A stretch of DNA of 64,000 bases from UBA10364 sp049611965 (GTDB lineage Bacteria > Bacteroidota > Bacteroidia > Flavobacteriales > Schleiferiaceae), in the NCBI GenBank assembly GCA_049611965.1, contig JBMZBC010000003.1, forward strand, positions 44,635 to 108,634, written 5' to 3'. Numbering within the stretch: the stretch's first letter is position 1; the number at the start of each line of letters is the position of its first letter. The notes under the pieces are model-generated. The model was not told the DNA's origin. It saw nothing but the letters and a program-made list of their open reading frames with translations, and made no database searches. The position numbers and the translations under genes are program-made. Of the stretch, positions 7,428-16,251 are shown piece by piece.

Positions 7428-8950
7428 TATCCTAGAACTTCTATTGCTTTAGCAATGCGAGAAAGCACTTCTTGTTTTCCGAGGACCTCACAAATTGTAA
7501 ACATTGATGGTCCCATTCCTTTACCGGTTACAGCAAGACGGAAAGACGGACCTACTTTTCCAAAGCCCAATTCCTTTTCTGCTAAATAGCCTTTGAATGC
7601 AGCCTCAATGTTGGCCTCTGTGAAATCAGCTAATGCGTCAAAACGGGCAGCAAGGTCTTGCATCATGCCAGCGCTGTCGTCTTTCCACTTTTTATTGCGA
7701 GTTTTCTCGTCGTACCCACTCGGCACTTCGAATAGGAATCGTCCCTCAGTAAGCAAATCTTGCGGGAACGTTGCGCGCTCACTCATCATCGTTGCAATCT
7801 TACCAAGATGCGCTTCGTTGTACGAAAGACCTACCTTATCAAGCTCACTTTTAAGTTCAGATGCCAATTCATCTTCGCTCAACGCACGTAGGTACAATTG
7901 GTTAAACCACTTGCCCTTTTCGAAGTCGAATTTCGCGCCTGATTTAGAGACCTTGCTCAGGTCAAAGGCGTCTATCAAACCCTGAAGGTCGAAGACTTCT
8001 TGCTCAGTTCCCGGGTTCCAACCAAGCAGCGCAAGCATATTGATAAAGGAGCCTGGGAAGAAGCCAAATTCGCGGTAACCGCTAGCGGTCTCCCCCGTAT
8101 CAGGATTGTTCCAATCAATAGGAAATACAGGGAAACCAAGGCGATCGCCGTCGCGTTTACTCAGTTTTCCTGGCCCGTCTGGTTTCAACAATAGCGGAAG
8201 GTGCGCGAATGCTGGGCGCTCCCAACCGAAAGCTTCATAAAGCATGACATGAAGCGGTGCAGAAGGCAACCACTCTTCACCACGAATTACGTGTGTGATG
8301 CCCATCAAATGGTCGTCAACGATATTGGCCAAATGGTAGGTTGGCATACCGTCTGCTTTGAAAAGTACCTTGTCGTCCATGTTGTTGGTGTTTACACTCA
8401 CCCAACCGCGGATAGTATCTTCAAAACGAACTTCGTGGTCGCGCGGCAGTTTTATGCGCACAACGTATGGCTCACCAGCAGCAATTTTTGCATCAACCTC
8501 TTCTTTTGGAAGGGTTAAAGAGTTCTTCATATTGCCGCGAGTGATGTAGTTGTACTGCCAGTTTGCAGCACCTGCATCCTTGGCCATTTGACGCATAGTG
8601 TCCAATTCTTCCGAGGTGTCAAAAGCGATGTATGCTTTGTCGTCGGCCAAAAGCTGGTCTACGTACTCGCGATACATTGGTTTGCGTTCACTCTGGCGGT
8701 ACGGGCCGTTTCCTCTGTCTTCGCCGCCAATCCCTTCGTCAGGGCTAATGCCACACCAGGCCAAAGCTTCAATGATGTATTGCTCGGCACCAGGTACAAA
8801 TCTTGTTTGATCCGTGTCTTCAACGCGCAACAAAAAATCGCCGCCGTGTTTCTTAGCGAACAGGTAGTTGTATAATGCAGTGCGCACCCCACCAATATGA
8901 AGGGGTCCAGTAGGAGATGGTGCGAAACGAACGCGTACGTTTGAACTCAT
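7427..8950 (-). CDS. gltX: Glutamyl-tRNA synthetase
   Basis: A 507-residue class I aminoacyl-tRNA synthetase starting at the ATG at 8948-8950 (MSSNVRVRFAPSPTG). The first 11 codons of the longer open frame are not conserved. ATP-binding motifs are present: HIGG (18-21, the HIGH motif) and KLSKRDGD (KMSKS). It charges tRNA-Glu; since gatC is also in the window, this organism probably makes Gln-tRNA or Asn-tRNA by amidation, in which case a non-discriminating specificity is possible but cannot be judged here. First gene of a gltX-folB operon. A TACATTTG -7 box lies at 8973-8980. Confidence 0.95.
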   Translation of the reverse strand: MSSNVRVRFAPSPTGPLHIGGVRTALYNYLFAKKHGGDFLLRVEDTDQTRFVPGAEQYIIEALAWCGISPDEGIGGEDRGNGPYRQSERKPMYREYVDQLLADDKAYIAFDTSEELDTMRQMAKDAGAANWQYNYITRGNMKNSLTLPKEEVDAKIAAGEPYVVRIKLPRDHEVRFEDTIRGWVSVNTNNMDDKVLFKADGMPTYHLANIVDDHLMGITHVIRGEEWLPSAPLHVMLYEAFGWERPAFAHLPLLLKPDGPGKLSKRDGDRLGFPVFPIDWNNPDTGETASGYREFGFFPGSFINMLALLGWNPGTEQEVFDLQGLIDAFDLSKVSKSGAKFDFEKGKWFNQLYLRALSEDELASELKSELDKVGLSYNEAHLGKIATMMSERATFPQDLLTEGRFLFEVPSGYDEKTRNKKWKDDSAGMMQDLAARFDALADFTEANIEAAFKGYLAEKELGFGKVGPSFRLAVTGKGMGPSMFTICEVLGKQEVLSRIAKAIEVLG

Positions 8951-8972
8951 TATTCTGTCATTTGAATTGGTG

Positions 8973-8980
8973 CAAATGTA
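8973..8980 (-). promoter_or_regulatory. Candidate -7 promoter element for gltX-folB
   Basis: TACATTTG on the minus strand matches TAnnTTTG, 22 bases upstream of the gltX start. No convincing -33 box. Confidence 0.4.
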
Positions 8981-9006
8981 CAATCGCTTAAACCATTAGG
9001 AAACAC

Positions 9007-9014
9007 TAACTTTG
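9007..9014 (+). promoter_or_regulatory. Candidate -7 promoter element for the bacilliredoxin operon
   Basis: TAACTTTG on the plus strand matches TAnnTTTG and lies 21 bases before the ATG at 9036. This supports starting the gene at 9036 rather than at the in-frame ATG at 9012, which would sit inside the promoter. Confidence 0.4.
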
Positions 9015-9035
9015 TTTAATAAACACATCCTAAAT

Positions 9036-9449
9036 ATGTACCCAGAAGATATGATTGCGCCAATGCGCGCAGAGCTTGCAAATAGTGGATATGCTGAAAC
9101 AAAAACACCTGAAGAAGTAACCGCTGCGATTACAGCAGAGGGCACCACTTTGGTCGTTGTGAACTCTGTATGTGGCTGTGCTGCCGGTTCAGCGCGTCCT
9201 GCAGCAATGGCCGCGGCTAAATCTGAAGTCAAACCAGACCGTATGATTACGGTCTTTGCCGGAAACGACAAAGCGGCAGTAGATGAGGCGAGAAAGCACA
9301 TGCTTCCGTTTCCGCCATCTTCTCCAGCAATGGCGTTGTTCAAAGACGGTGAACTCGTTCATATGATTGAGCGTCACCACATTGAAGGCCGCACAGCACA
9401 GATGATCGCTGGAAATTTGCTCGGCGCATTTGAAGAATACTGCAAGTAA
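9036..9449 (+). CDS. BrxA/BrxB family bacilliredoxin
   Basis: A 137-residue thioredoxin-fold protein starting MYPEDMIAPMRAEL. The redox motif is C46-G-C48 in NSVCGCAAGSARP, the signature of the YphP/YqiW (BrxA/BrxB) family, which removes bacillithiol from bacillithiolated proteins. It suggests this organism makes bacillithiol, as many Bacteroidota do. It is probably cytoplasmic. The next gene, an enzyme of sulfur amino-acid metabolism, begins 15 bases downstream on the same strand, so the pair links cysteine supply with thiol redox. Confidence 0.9.
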   Translation: MYPEDMIAPMRAELANSGYAETKTPEEVTAAITAEGTTLVVVNSVCGCAAGSARPAAMAAAKSEVKPDRMITVFAGNDKAAVDEARKHMLPFPPSSPAMALFKDGELVHMIERHHIEGRTAQMIAGNLLGAFEEYCK

Positions 9450-9464
9450 CTTCAACCACTTATC

Positions 9465-10616
9465 ATGGAAAAAAGTAAAAACATTGAGACCCTTGCCATT
9501 CATGGCGGGCAGCACCCCGACCCAACCACCGGGGCAGTAATGCCGCCCATCTACCAGACCTCAACCTACGTTCAGGAATATCCTGGTAAGCACAAGGGCT
9601 TTGAATACAGCCGCAGCCAAAACCCTACACGTTTTGCCTTGGAAAGAGCCATTGCATCACTCGAAGGGGGTGAATATGGCGCGGCATTTGGATCTGGATT
9701 AGCAGCCATTGATTGCTTGTTGAAATTCTTAAAACCGGGTGATGAAATTGTTGCCTGTAATGACCTCTACGGCGGAACGTACCGCTTGTTTACCAAGGTT
9801 TTTTCTGACTACGGCTTAAAATTCACTTTTGTAGACATGTCTGATGAAAGTTGGGCAGATGCTTTGGGCGCCAATACCAAAATGGTTTGGATGGAAACCC
9901 CAACCAATCCAATGCTGAATGTGTTGGACATCGAGGCGGTTTCGAAGAAAGCGAAGGCGGCCGGAGCAATGATGGTGGTGGACAATACGTTTGCCACACC
10001 GTATTTGCAGCGACCTTTAGATTTGGGCGCTGATGTGGTCATGCACAGCGGAACAAAGTACCTCGGCGGCCACAGTGATGTGGTTTTAGGCTTGTTGGCT
10101 ACAGCGGACAAGGACATTGCTGAAAAGATGTATTTCATCCAGAACGCATCAGGCGCCATTCTTGGGCCTATGGACAGTTTTATAGCCCTGCGGGGCATTA
10201 AAACGCTGCACGTACGCATGGACAGACATTGTGAAAACGGAGCTGCCGTAGCGCATTTTTTGGACGCGCACCCGGCAGTAGACCAAGTTTTTTGGCCAGG
10301 ACTTGAGGGACACAACGGTCACGAGGTAGCCAAGCGTCAAATGAAGAAGTTCGGCGGCATGGTGAGCTTTACCGTGAAGGACGAAGGCTTTGAAAAAACA
10401 GCAGAGGTTGTAAGTGCATTTAAAGTATTTACCTTGGCAGAAAGCTTGGGCGGTGTAGAATCTTTGGCGGGTCACCCGGCGTCGATGACACACGCTTCCA
10501 TACCAAAAGAAGAAAGAGAAAAAGTAGGAGTAACGGATAATCTCATCCGACTCTCTGTGGGCATAGAGCACGTGGACGACCTGTTGGCCGACCTCGAGCA
10601 AGCCCTCGACAAATAA
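9465..10616 (+). CDS. Cystathionine gamma-synthase / gamma-lyase family PLP enzyme
   Basis: A 383-residue transsulfuration enzyme of the Cys/Met metabolism PLP family. Landmarks are AIHGGQ at the N-terminus, YSRSQNPT (phosphate contact of the neighbouring subunit), YGGTYR, DNTFATPY (cofactor Asp) and SGTKYLGGHSDV with the PLP lysine K198. Near the C-terminus ESLGGVESLAGHPASMTHAS is typical of cystathionine gamma-synthase and gamma-lyase. It acts in methionine or cysteine synthesis. The sequence alone does not separate MetB from MccB, so I leave the symbol blank. Confidence 0.88.
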   Translation: MEKSKNIETLAIHGGQHPDPTTGAVMPPIYQTSTYVQEYPGKHKGFEYSRSQNPTRFALERAIASLEGGEYGAAFGSGLAAIDCLLKFLKPGDEIVACNDLYGGTYRLFTKVFSDYGLKFTFVDMSDESWADALGANTKMVWMETPTNPMLNVLDIEAVSKKAKAAGAMMVVDNTFATPYLQRPLDLGADVVMHSGTKYLGGHSDVVLGLLATADKDIAEKMYFIQNASGAILGPMDSFIALRGIKTLHVRMDRHCENGAAVAHFLDAHPAVDQVFWPGLEGHNGHEVAKRQMKKFGGMVSFTVKDEGFEKTAEVVSAFKVFTLAESLGGVESLAGHPASMTHASIPKEEREKVGVTDNLIRLSVGIEHVDDLLADLEQALDK

Positions 10617-10622
10617 GTAGTT

Positions 10623-11315
10623 ATGAATAATAAGTTTGCGGTAATCGGCCTGGGCGTATTTGGCTCGGCCATTGCTAGAAAGTTATCCGAGCGCGGCGCC
10701 GATGTAATGGCGATTGACGAAAGTGAAGAGCGCGTTCAAATGATTGCACAAGATGTAGCCTTTGCGGTACAGCTCGATGCAACAAATTCGGCAGCACTTG
10801 AGTCCCAGAACCTGAAAGAAGTAGATGCCGCGGTAGTGAGTATAGGCTCTAGTTTCCAAGAAATGCTGCTGTGTGTTTTCCAGCTTAAAGAGATTGGTGT
10901 AAAGAAAATTATTGCCCGTGCACAGGGGCCTGTTCAGCGTAAAATCTTGGACAAAATGGGCGTTGACGAAATCTTAAGCCCCGAGCTTGAGGTGGCGAAT
11001 AACGTCGCTGAGCAGCTGACTAATCCAGGCGTGAAAATGTGTGTTGAGCTGCCAGACAACTACGAGATCATTGAAGTTGAGGCGCCGACTAAAATCATTG
11101 GACGCACGCTAGAAGACATTGGACTTCGTAAAAAGTACAACCTCAACATGGTAACTGTTTTGAAAAAGACCACCAGCGGAGAGGGCGATGAGGAAAAGAC
11201 GGAGCACCATATCTACGGTGTACCTGAGCCGGACAGCATTATTGCGGAAGGCGACATGCTTGTACTTTTTGGCTTGAACAACGACGTCAACAGGTTTATT
11301 GAGATTAACGTATAG
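10623..11315 (+). CDS. TrkA/KtrA-type potassium uptake regulatory subunit
   Basis: A 230-residue protein with an N-terminal RCK Rossmann domain (VIGLGVFG, nucleotide-binding G-x-G-x-x-G at 9-14; acidic residue in AIDESEE ending strand 2) and a C-terminal RCK-C domain (about 145-230, ending in GDMLVLFG). Such proteins form a cytoplasmic ring that gates a TrkH/KtrB K+ channel in response to ATP/ADP or NAD(H). No channel subunit is encoded in this window, so the partner must be elsewhere. The stop overlaps the GTG start of the following SDR by one base. Confidence 0.88.
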   Translation: MNNKFAVIGLGVFGSAIARKLSERGADVMAIDESEERVQMIAQDVAFAVQLDATNSAALESQNLKEVDAAVVSIGSSFQEMLLCVFQLKEIGVKKIIARAQGPVQRKILDKMGVDEILSPELEVANNVAEQLTNPGVKMCVELPDNYEIIEVEAPTKIIGRTLEDIGLRKKYNLNMVTVLKKTTSGEGDEEKTEHHIYGVPEPDSIIAEGDMLVLFGLNNDVNRFIEINV

Positions 11316-12025
11316 TGTCTGCGCTCAGGCATATCATTATTACCGGGGTTAGTTCCGGCATCGGCTTAGCAATTGCGCGCGAAGCGTTGGCAAAGGGCTA
11401 TGTCGTTCAAGGGGTAGGCCGTAATTCGCCAAACGAGTTAAAGGGCCAAGAAAATTGGACCTTCACCCCATGTGATTTAACAGATTTAGCTGCAGTAGAC
11501 TGCCTCGAATTTCAGGCAGGAGAACATACCGTTCTTGTCAACAATGCCGGAACACTAGGACCGGTTGCCCAGAGCGAGAATGCCACCGCTGAAGAAATCA
11601 ACGCTTGTATGCTATTGAACGTAACCGCTCCAATGCGCCTAACCGCGCGTTTCCTCAAGGAGGTTGAGGGAGAGAGGCAAGTGTATTTTACAGGCTCAGG
11701 CGCTGCCCAATATTCCATTCCAGGTTGGTCGGCATATTGCGCTTCCAAGGCAGCCATTCACATGTATACTGAAGTCGCTGCACAAGAGTATCCTGATGTG
11801 GCCATCCATGCCTTTAAACCAGGGAAAGTGGATACCCCGATGCAGGCACAGATTAGAAATACCACCTCAGAAGACTTCCCTTCTGTATTACATTTTATTG
11901 AAGAATATGAATCGGGCAACCTTGTCGATCCGAACACCGTGGCTGAACGCTTGTTGTATGTGATTGAAGCCCAGGAGAAACCAAGCGTGGTTTTTCCTAT
12001 TTCACAAATAAACCCTTTATCATGA
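11315..12025 (+). CDS. Short-chain dehydrogenase/reductase
   Basis: A 236-residue classical SDR with a GTG start at 11315-11317 that shares its first base with the preceding stop. Motifs: TGVSSGIG (10-17) for the cofactor, NNAG (75-78), catalytic S127, and Y140-x-x-x-K144 in YCASKAA. The substrate is unknown. The gene is translationally coupled to the K+ regulator upstream and overlaps the lipoprotein gene downstream by 4 bases (ATGA). Confidence 0.88.
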   Translation: MSALRHIIITGVSSGIGLAIAREALAKGYVVQGVGRNSPNELKGQENWTFTPCDLTDLAAVDCLEFQAGEHTVLVNNAGTLGPVAQSENATAEEINACMLLNVTAPMRLTARFLKEVEGERQVYFTGSGAAQYSIPGWSAYCASKAAIHMYTEVAAQEYPDVAIHAFKPGKVDTPMQAQIRNTTSEDFPSVLHFIEEYESGNLVDPNTVAERLLYVIEAQEKPSVVFPISQINPLS

Positions 12026-12507
12026 AGAAATTAGCCCTAATGGTAAGCACGCTGTTTTTAGCAGTAGCGTGTACGAACGAACCGACGCCATCAACGCAGT
12101 TTATACGCCAGGATATTTTAGGCGAATGGACGTTGAGTCAAGTAGCATACAGCGGCGAAATGCCCAATCCGCTCAACCCTTCTGCCTTGGTGCAGTTTTC
12201 GGGACTTGGGACACAACTCATTGGCTCAGTGAATATTTATGAGATGCCAGATACGGGCAATATTGACATTGCCTTTGTGGCCGATTTGAATTCCATCCAA
12301 GTTCCAGTTTCCTTGAAAAGTTCTGGTTCGTGGACGCTCACCAACAACGACAGCACCTTAGTTTTGGATAACGATAGCGTGAGCTTCAATTTTGTAATGG
12401 TAAGCGGGCTGCCCACACAGCAAGTATGGACAACATCGTTTATGCAGGTTCCAGCAGATAGTAGCTACTGGGCCGATATTGATTTAGAATTGACCCTGAT
12501 TAAATAA
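12022..12507 (+). CDS. Predicted lipoprotein, lipocalin-like
   Basis: A 161-residue protein with a lipoprotein signal (lipobox LAVAC, modified Cys about residue 17). The mature part begins with ILGEWTLSQVAYSGE and consists of alternating beta strands, resembling the small lipocalin-like lipoproteins common in Bacteroidota. No catalytic motif is seen. It is probably attached to the outer membrane or inner-membrane periplasmic face. It overlaps the SDR by 4 bases, and trpS follows after 15 bases. Confidence 0.7.
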   Translation: MKKLALMVSTLFLAVACTNEPTPSTQFIRQDILGEWTLSQVAYSGEMPNPLNPSALVQFSGLGTQLIGSVNIYEMPDTGNIDIAFVADLNSIQVPVSLKSSGSWTLTNNDSTLVLDNDSVSFNFVMVSGLPTQQVWTTSFMQVPADSSYWADIDLELTLIK

Positions 12508-12522
12508 GAAAGGCTACCAGCA

Positions 12523-13491
12523 ATGGCGAGAGTATTAACAGGTATCCAGAGTTCTGGAAGACAACATTTAGGAAACATCTTGGGCGCCATCCTTCCAGCG
12601 ATTGAAATGAGCAAAGACCCAAAGAACGAGGCCTTTTTGTTCATTGCCGACCTGCACAGCTTGACTACTGTGAAGGACGCCGATGTTCGTAAGGAAAACT
12701 TGTTGGCCACTGCAGCCGCTTGGTTGGCCTGTGGGCTGGATCCTGAAAAAGTAGTCTTCTACGCACAGAGTCATTTGCCGGAATGTACAGAGCTGACTTG
12801 GTACTTGAACTGTTTTACGCCCTATCCGATGCTGGCCAACGCACACAGCTTTAAGGACAAGAGCGACAACTTGAGCGATGTAAACGCGGGCTTGTTTGAC
12901 TACCCTGTGCTTATGGCTTCGGACATCTTGTTGTACGACGCACATGTTGTTCCTGTGGGGAAGGACCAAAAACAGCATTTGGAGATCACGCGCGATTTGG
13001 CTTCAAGCTTTAATCACAAATACGGCGAGACCTTTGTGTTGCCCGAAGCGAAGATTTCGGAATCTGTGATGACCATTCCAGGTACGGACGGTCGCAAAAT
13101 GAGCAAGAGCTATGGAAACGTGGTTGACGTCTTCTTGCCAAAGAAGCAGCTGAAGAAGCAGATCATGGGCATTCAAACAGATTCTACACCGCTCGAAGAC
13201 CCTAAAGATCCAGAGACGTGTAACGTTTTTGCACTGTACAAGCTCTTGGGAACAGAAGCGCAGATCGAAGAATTAGCGGCTAAATACCGCGGCGGGAACT
13301 TTGGCTACGGACATGCTAAAACAGCATTGCTTGAACTCGTATTAGAAGAATTTGGCGAGGCCCGTGAGAAATTCGATCACTACATGGCCAACCCGGATGA
13401 GGTTATGGCCGCTTTGAAGGTTGGTGCAGAGAAAGCACGACCAATTGCACAAGCCACCTTATCGAGAGTACGCGAAAAGCTAGGCTTCTAG
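12523..13491 (+). CDS. trpS: Tryptophanyl-tRNA synthetase
   Basis: A 322-residue class I synthetase. It begins RVLTGIQSSGRQHLGN, with the HIGH equivalent HLGN at 15-18; DLHSLT, and KMSKS at 192-196 in GRKMSKSYGN, are clear. It charges tRNA-Trp with tryptophan. Length and motifs are normal. It is the last gene of a six-gene co-directional run starting at 9036. Its stop codon overlaps the stop of the convergent T9SS protein gene (shared CTAG), and no terminator hairpin lies between them. Confidence 0.96.
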   Translation: MARVLTGIQSSGRQHLGNILGAILPAIEMSKDPKNEAFLFIADLHSLTTVKDADVRKENLLATAAAWLACGLDPEKVVFYAQSHLPECTELTWYLNCFTPYPMLANAHSFKDKSDNLSDVNAGLFDYPVLMASDILLYDAHVVPVGKDQKQHLEITRDLASSFNHKYGETFVLPEAKISESVMTIPGTDGRKMSKSYGNVVDVFLPKKQLKKQIMGIQTDSTPLEDPKDPETCNVFALYKLLGTEAQIEELAAKYRGGNFGYGHAKTALLELVLEEFGEAREKFDHYMANPDEVMAALKVGAEKARPIAQATLSRVREKLGF

Positions 13492-15068
13492 TTCCAGTTG
13501 AACTGAATCTGTTGGCTCTGACCAGCAGCTTCAACCTGAAGAATGTAGTTGCCCGCAGCTGCATTCAAGTCGCCTAGGTTCAGTAGATTTTTGCCGGCCT
13601 CAACTTTTTGAGAACCCTTAGCAATCACTTTTCCTTGGGGGGTAATAACCTTGTAGTTGGCGGTACCATTTTTAACAGCTCTGAATTGTGCCATAAGAAG
13701 GTCTTTCGAAGGGTTTGGTGCAACCAATAATTCTAGGGTTGATTCTGGCAACTCTTCGTTAGAGCTTAAACCGCTGTTGCGCACCAGTCCAACTCGGTAG
13801 ATCGTGGAGCTTGCAGTGCTTTGGTTGGTCATTCCGCCGAAGAATACATTAGCTGCGGGCGAAGAGATGCCGCCGTATATGTATCCAGTCCACGTTGTGT
13901 CTGTTCCAATAGAGTCGGCCTGCAGTATGTGGTGATTTTGCATTAACTCCTCGTCTAAAAAGAACTCTGCACCTGCACCCAAGAGTCCAGGCATTGTGAC
14001 CGAAGACTTCGTTTCCGAATAGGTGCCGCCTCGCTTTTCAACGATACCTATGGTGTTGACGAACGGAACATTGTTGTCTTGCATCATGGTCCCGTTTGAA
14101 TAATAATACTGTGCAATACCTCCAAAGAATACAGTGTACATAGCGCTTTGACTCTGTCCGTAAAGCGACAGCGACGGGCAATGGTAATGGTTGAGGTATT
14201 GGCTAAAATTGGGAACGGAAGTTAATGTGGTGTCGTGAATCTCTACAGCATTGAGGTAGGGCAAATTCGCAGTTTTTTGAAACACTCCCGACCAAATATT
14301 GAAGTAGTAGTCCGAACCGTCCGTCATGTAAGTCACGTTGTAGTCCCGACGGTGCAACTCGTCAGTATCTTCGATAGGGACCAATTTCGAAACAGTCAAA
14401 TTAGGGAAGGAGCCGCTGATGGTAAAAGGCAATATCTCTTCAGTATAACTTTGGGTGTAGGTGTTGTGTCCCATAGGGTTGTATTGACCGTCGAAACGAT
14501 GGCCGCCAACCAACCAAAATGTACCGTTTAGGTGCATAAGTTTTCCTCCGGTTACCGCAAAGTCTTCATCCGAAAAGACGGCAAAGTCTGAGCTGTCTAA
14601 GGTGCCTTTGGATTTGATTGAAGCAATGGCAGAAGGCACGTCTAAAACAGTCAACATAGGGTGTGTGATGTGAACGGAGCCAGCGGACAAGCCGTAGCCC
14701 CCGACAATATATAGGTAATCGCCAACCTGCGTAAAATTTGCGTTTGTTCCACTCAATTGAGCCACTAATGTGTCATTGTTGAGTCCACTTAACGGCGCCC
14801 AATGAACAGTGGACGAATCTGGATTTATAACAACAGCATTCAAATGGTGCCCTGCCGCATCAAAGGCCTGCCAAGGTTGTCGCTGGTGTAACCCATCGGT
14901 TCTTCCTCCAAGAATGAGCCAGTCCCCATTATGTTCCGCTTTGCTGTAGGATTGTAAACCCGGGGCACCGGCAATAGTTACAGCTTCTAAAACAATATCA
15001 AAGGGAAAAGTGCTTTGGGCATTCACGAAGGTTGATAAGAATACGAATGCGAGTGTAATATTTTTCAT
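13488..15068 (-). CDS. Secreted T9SS cargo protein of unknown function (kelch-like)
   Basis: A 526-residue protein, started at the ATG at 15066-15068 because a signal peptide follows directly (MKNITLAFVFLSTFVNAQS). The middle has repeated blocks with the pattern 'xxYIVGGYG', 'LVGGHRFD', 'FFGGIAQYYY' and 'IYGGISS', suggesting a kelch-type beta-propeller. The last 80 residues are a T9SS type A sorting domain (VAPNPSKDLLMAQF ... PQGKVI ... LNAAAGNYILQVE). The protein is therefore expected to be exported by T9SS and attached to the surface or released. Function is unknown. It is convergent with trpS. Confidence 0.82.
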   Translation of the reverse strand: MKNITLAFVFLSTFVNAQSTFPFDIVLEAVTIAGAPGLQSYSKAEHNGDWLILGGRTDGLHQRQPWQAFDAAGHHLNAVVINPDSSTVHWAPLSGLNNDTLVAQLSGTNANFTQVGDYLYIVGGYGLSAGSVHITHPMLTVLDVPSAIASIKSKGTLDSSDFAVFSDEDFAVTGGKLMHLNGTFWLVGGHRFDGQYNPMGHNTYTQSYTEEILPFTISGSFPNLTVSKLVPIEDTDELHRRDYNVTYMTDGSDYYFNIWSGVFQKTANLPYLNAVEIHDTTLTSVPNFSQYLNHYHCPSLSLYGQSQSAMYTVFFGGIAQYYYSNGTMMQDNNVPFVNTIGIVEKRGGTYSETKSSVTMPGLLGAGAEFFLDEELMQNHHILQADSIGTDTTWTGYIYGGISSPAANVFFGGMTNQSTASSTIYRVGLVRNSGLSSNEELPESTLELLVAPNPSKDLLMAQFRAVKNGTANYKVITPQGKVIAKGSQKVEAGKNLLNLGDLNAAAGNYILQVEAAGQSQQIQFNWN

Positions 15069-15150
15069 CGTGCGGTTATGTGGATATTTAACGCATTCAA
15101 AACTATCAAGCGACCTCGGATAACTATGTGACATATATTACATTAGCGCC

Positions 15151-15903
15151 GTGAAAACACTCGGAAGCTATATTCATCATCTTTGGTACTACGTCTGTGC
15201 ACTGGTTTCCATCCTATTGTTGTTGCCGCTTCTTTTGGTATTTGCACGTCCCGGGGCGAAATACGATGCCTTCTTTCGCGTAGGTAAATTGTGGTCCCGT
15301 ATCTACTTGATTTTGATGGGCATTATTCCCCGCCCAAAGCAGTACAAATTGAAGCACAAGGGACCGTATGTATTAGCCGCAAACCACGGCTCGGATCTCG
15401 ACATTCCAATGACCTTCTTGGCAGCGCCTTCTCCAGCCGTTTTCATGGGCAAGGCTGAGCTTTTGAAGTTACCGCTGTTCGGGTACTTCTTCAAGCAAAC
15501 ATCTATACCCGTAGACCGCAGCTCATTTGCGGGCCGCAAGCAAGCCATGCGTGATGCTGACCAGCGCATTAAAGACGGCTTTAGCGTAGTGATTTACCCC
15601 GAGGGCGGCATTCCGCCGCAAAAACATTTGCTTGGGCCCTTCAAGGCGGGAGCATTCAAGCTGGCTGTGGACAATAATGTACCCGTAGTCTTGATGAGCA
15701 TTTATCAAAACAAGTTTCGCTTAGGCGATTGGGGCGAAAAATCTTCGCTGGGCGTTGTAGACACTAAGGTTTTGGGTGAGTTTTGGCCCGATTTAGAATC
15801 GGACAATCCGGTAAATGAACTAAGTGATCGCTGTTACCTCGCACTGGCTAAAGATTTGAAAAATTGGGGCCACGAGGGGAAAGTTGCCTTACCTTTGGAG
15901 TAA
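15151..15903 (+). CDS. plsC: 1-acyl-sn-glycerol-3-phosphate acyltransferase
   Basis: A 250-residue membrane acyltransferase starting at GTG. One long hydrophobic helix (about 12-32) anchors it. The catalytic NHxxxxD motif is N78-H79-G-S-D-L-D84, and the glycerol-phosphate-binding motif is YPEGG around 149-153. It transfers an acyl chain to lysophosphatidic acid to give phosphatidic acid in phospholipid synthesis. Length is typical. gatC starts 10 bases after its stop. Confidence 0.9.
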   Translation: MKTLGSYIHHLWYYVCALVSILLLLPLLLVFARPGAKYDAFFRVGKLWSRIYLILMGIIPRPKQYKLKHKGPYVLAANHGSDLDIPMTFLAAPSPAVFMGKAELLKLPLFGYFFKQTSIPVDRSSFAGRKQAMRDADQRIKDGFSVVIYPEGGIPPQKHLLGPFKAGAFKLAVDNNVPVVLMSIYQNKFRLGDWGEKSSLGVVDTKVLGEFWPDLESDNPVNELSDRCYLALAKDLKNWGHEGKVALPLE

Positions 15904-15913
15904 AGTAAGAAGC

Positions 15914-16207
15914 ATGAGCATCAGTCTAGAACAAATCAAACATTTGGCACATTTGAGCCGCCTCGAATTCAGCGAAGAAGAGTTGAAGGAGATGCAGGGT
16001 GATATGGGCAAAATCCTTGAGTTTGTTGCACAGATCGACGCCTTAGATCTTGAAGGTGTGGAGCCTTTGACCCAGATGAGTGAGAGCACGGATGTGATGC
16101 GTGAGGACGAAGCAAAAGGCATGCTGCCAAAGGAAGAGGCGCTGAAAAACGCTCCAGATGCAAATTCTGATTACTTCCGCGTTCCAAAATTCGGAAAGAA
16201 GGTTTAG
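15914..16207 (+). CDS. gatC: Aspartyl/glutamyl-tRNA amidotransferase subunit C
   Basis: A 97-residue protein starting MSISLEQIKHLAHLSRLEFSE, the typical GatC N-terminus. The stretch KILEFVAQIDALDLEGVEPL and the C-terminal FRVPKFGKKV are also conserved. GatC holds the GatA-GatB amidotransferase together; the complex turns Glu-tRNA-Gln and/or Asp-tRNA-Asn into Gln-/Asn-tRNA. gatA and gatB are not in the window. I prefer the ATG at 15914 to an upstream in-frame start inside plsC. Confidence 0.93.
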   Translation: MSISLEQIKHLAHLSRLEFSEEELKEMQGDMGKILEFVAQIDALDLEGVEPLTQMSESTDVMREDEAKGMLPKEEALKNAPDANSDYFRVPKFGKKV

Positions 16208-16251
16208 AACCTTTTTCTTTAAGGGCTTGTTTGAAAACAAAAGCCTCTACA

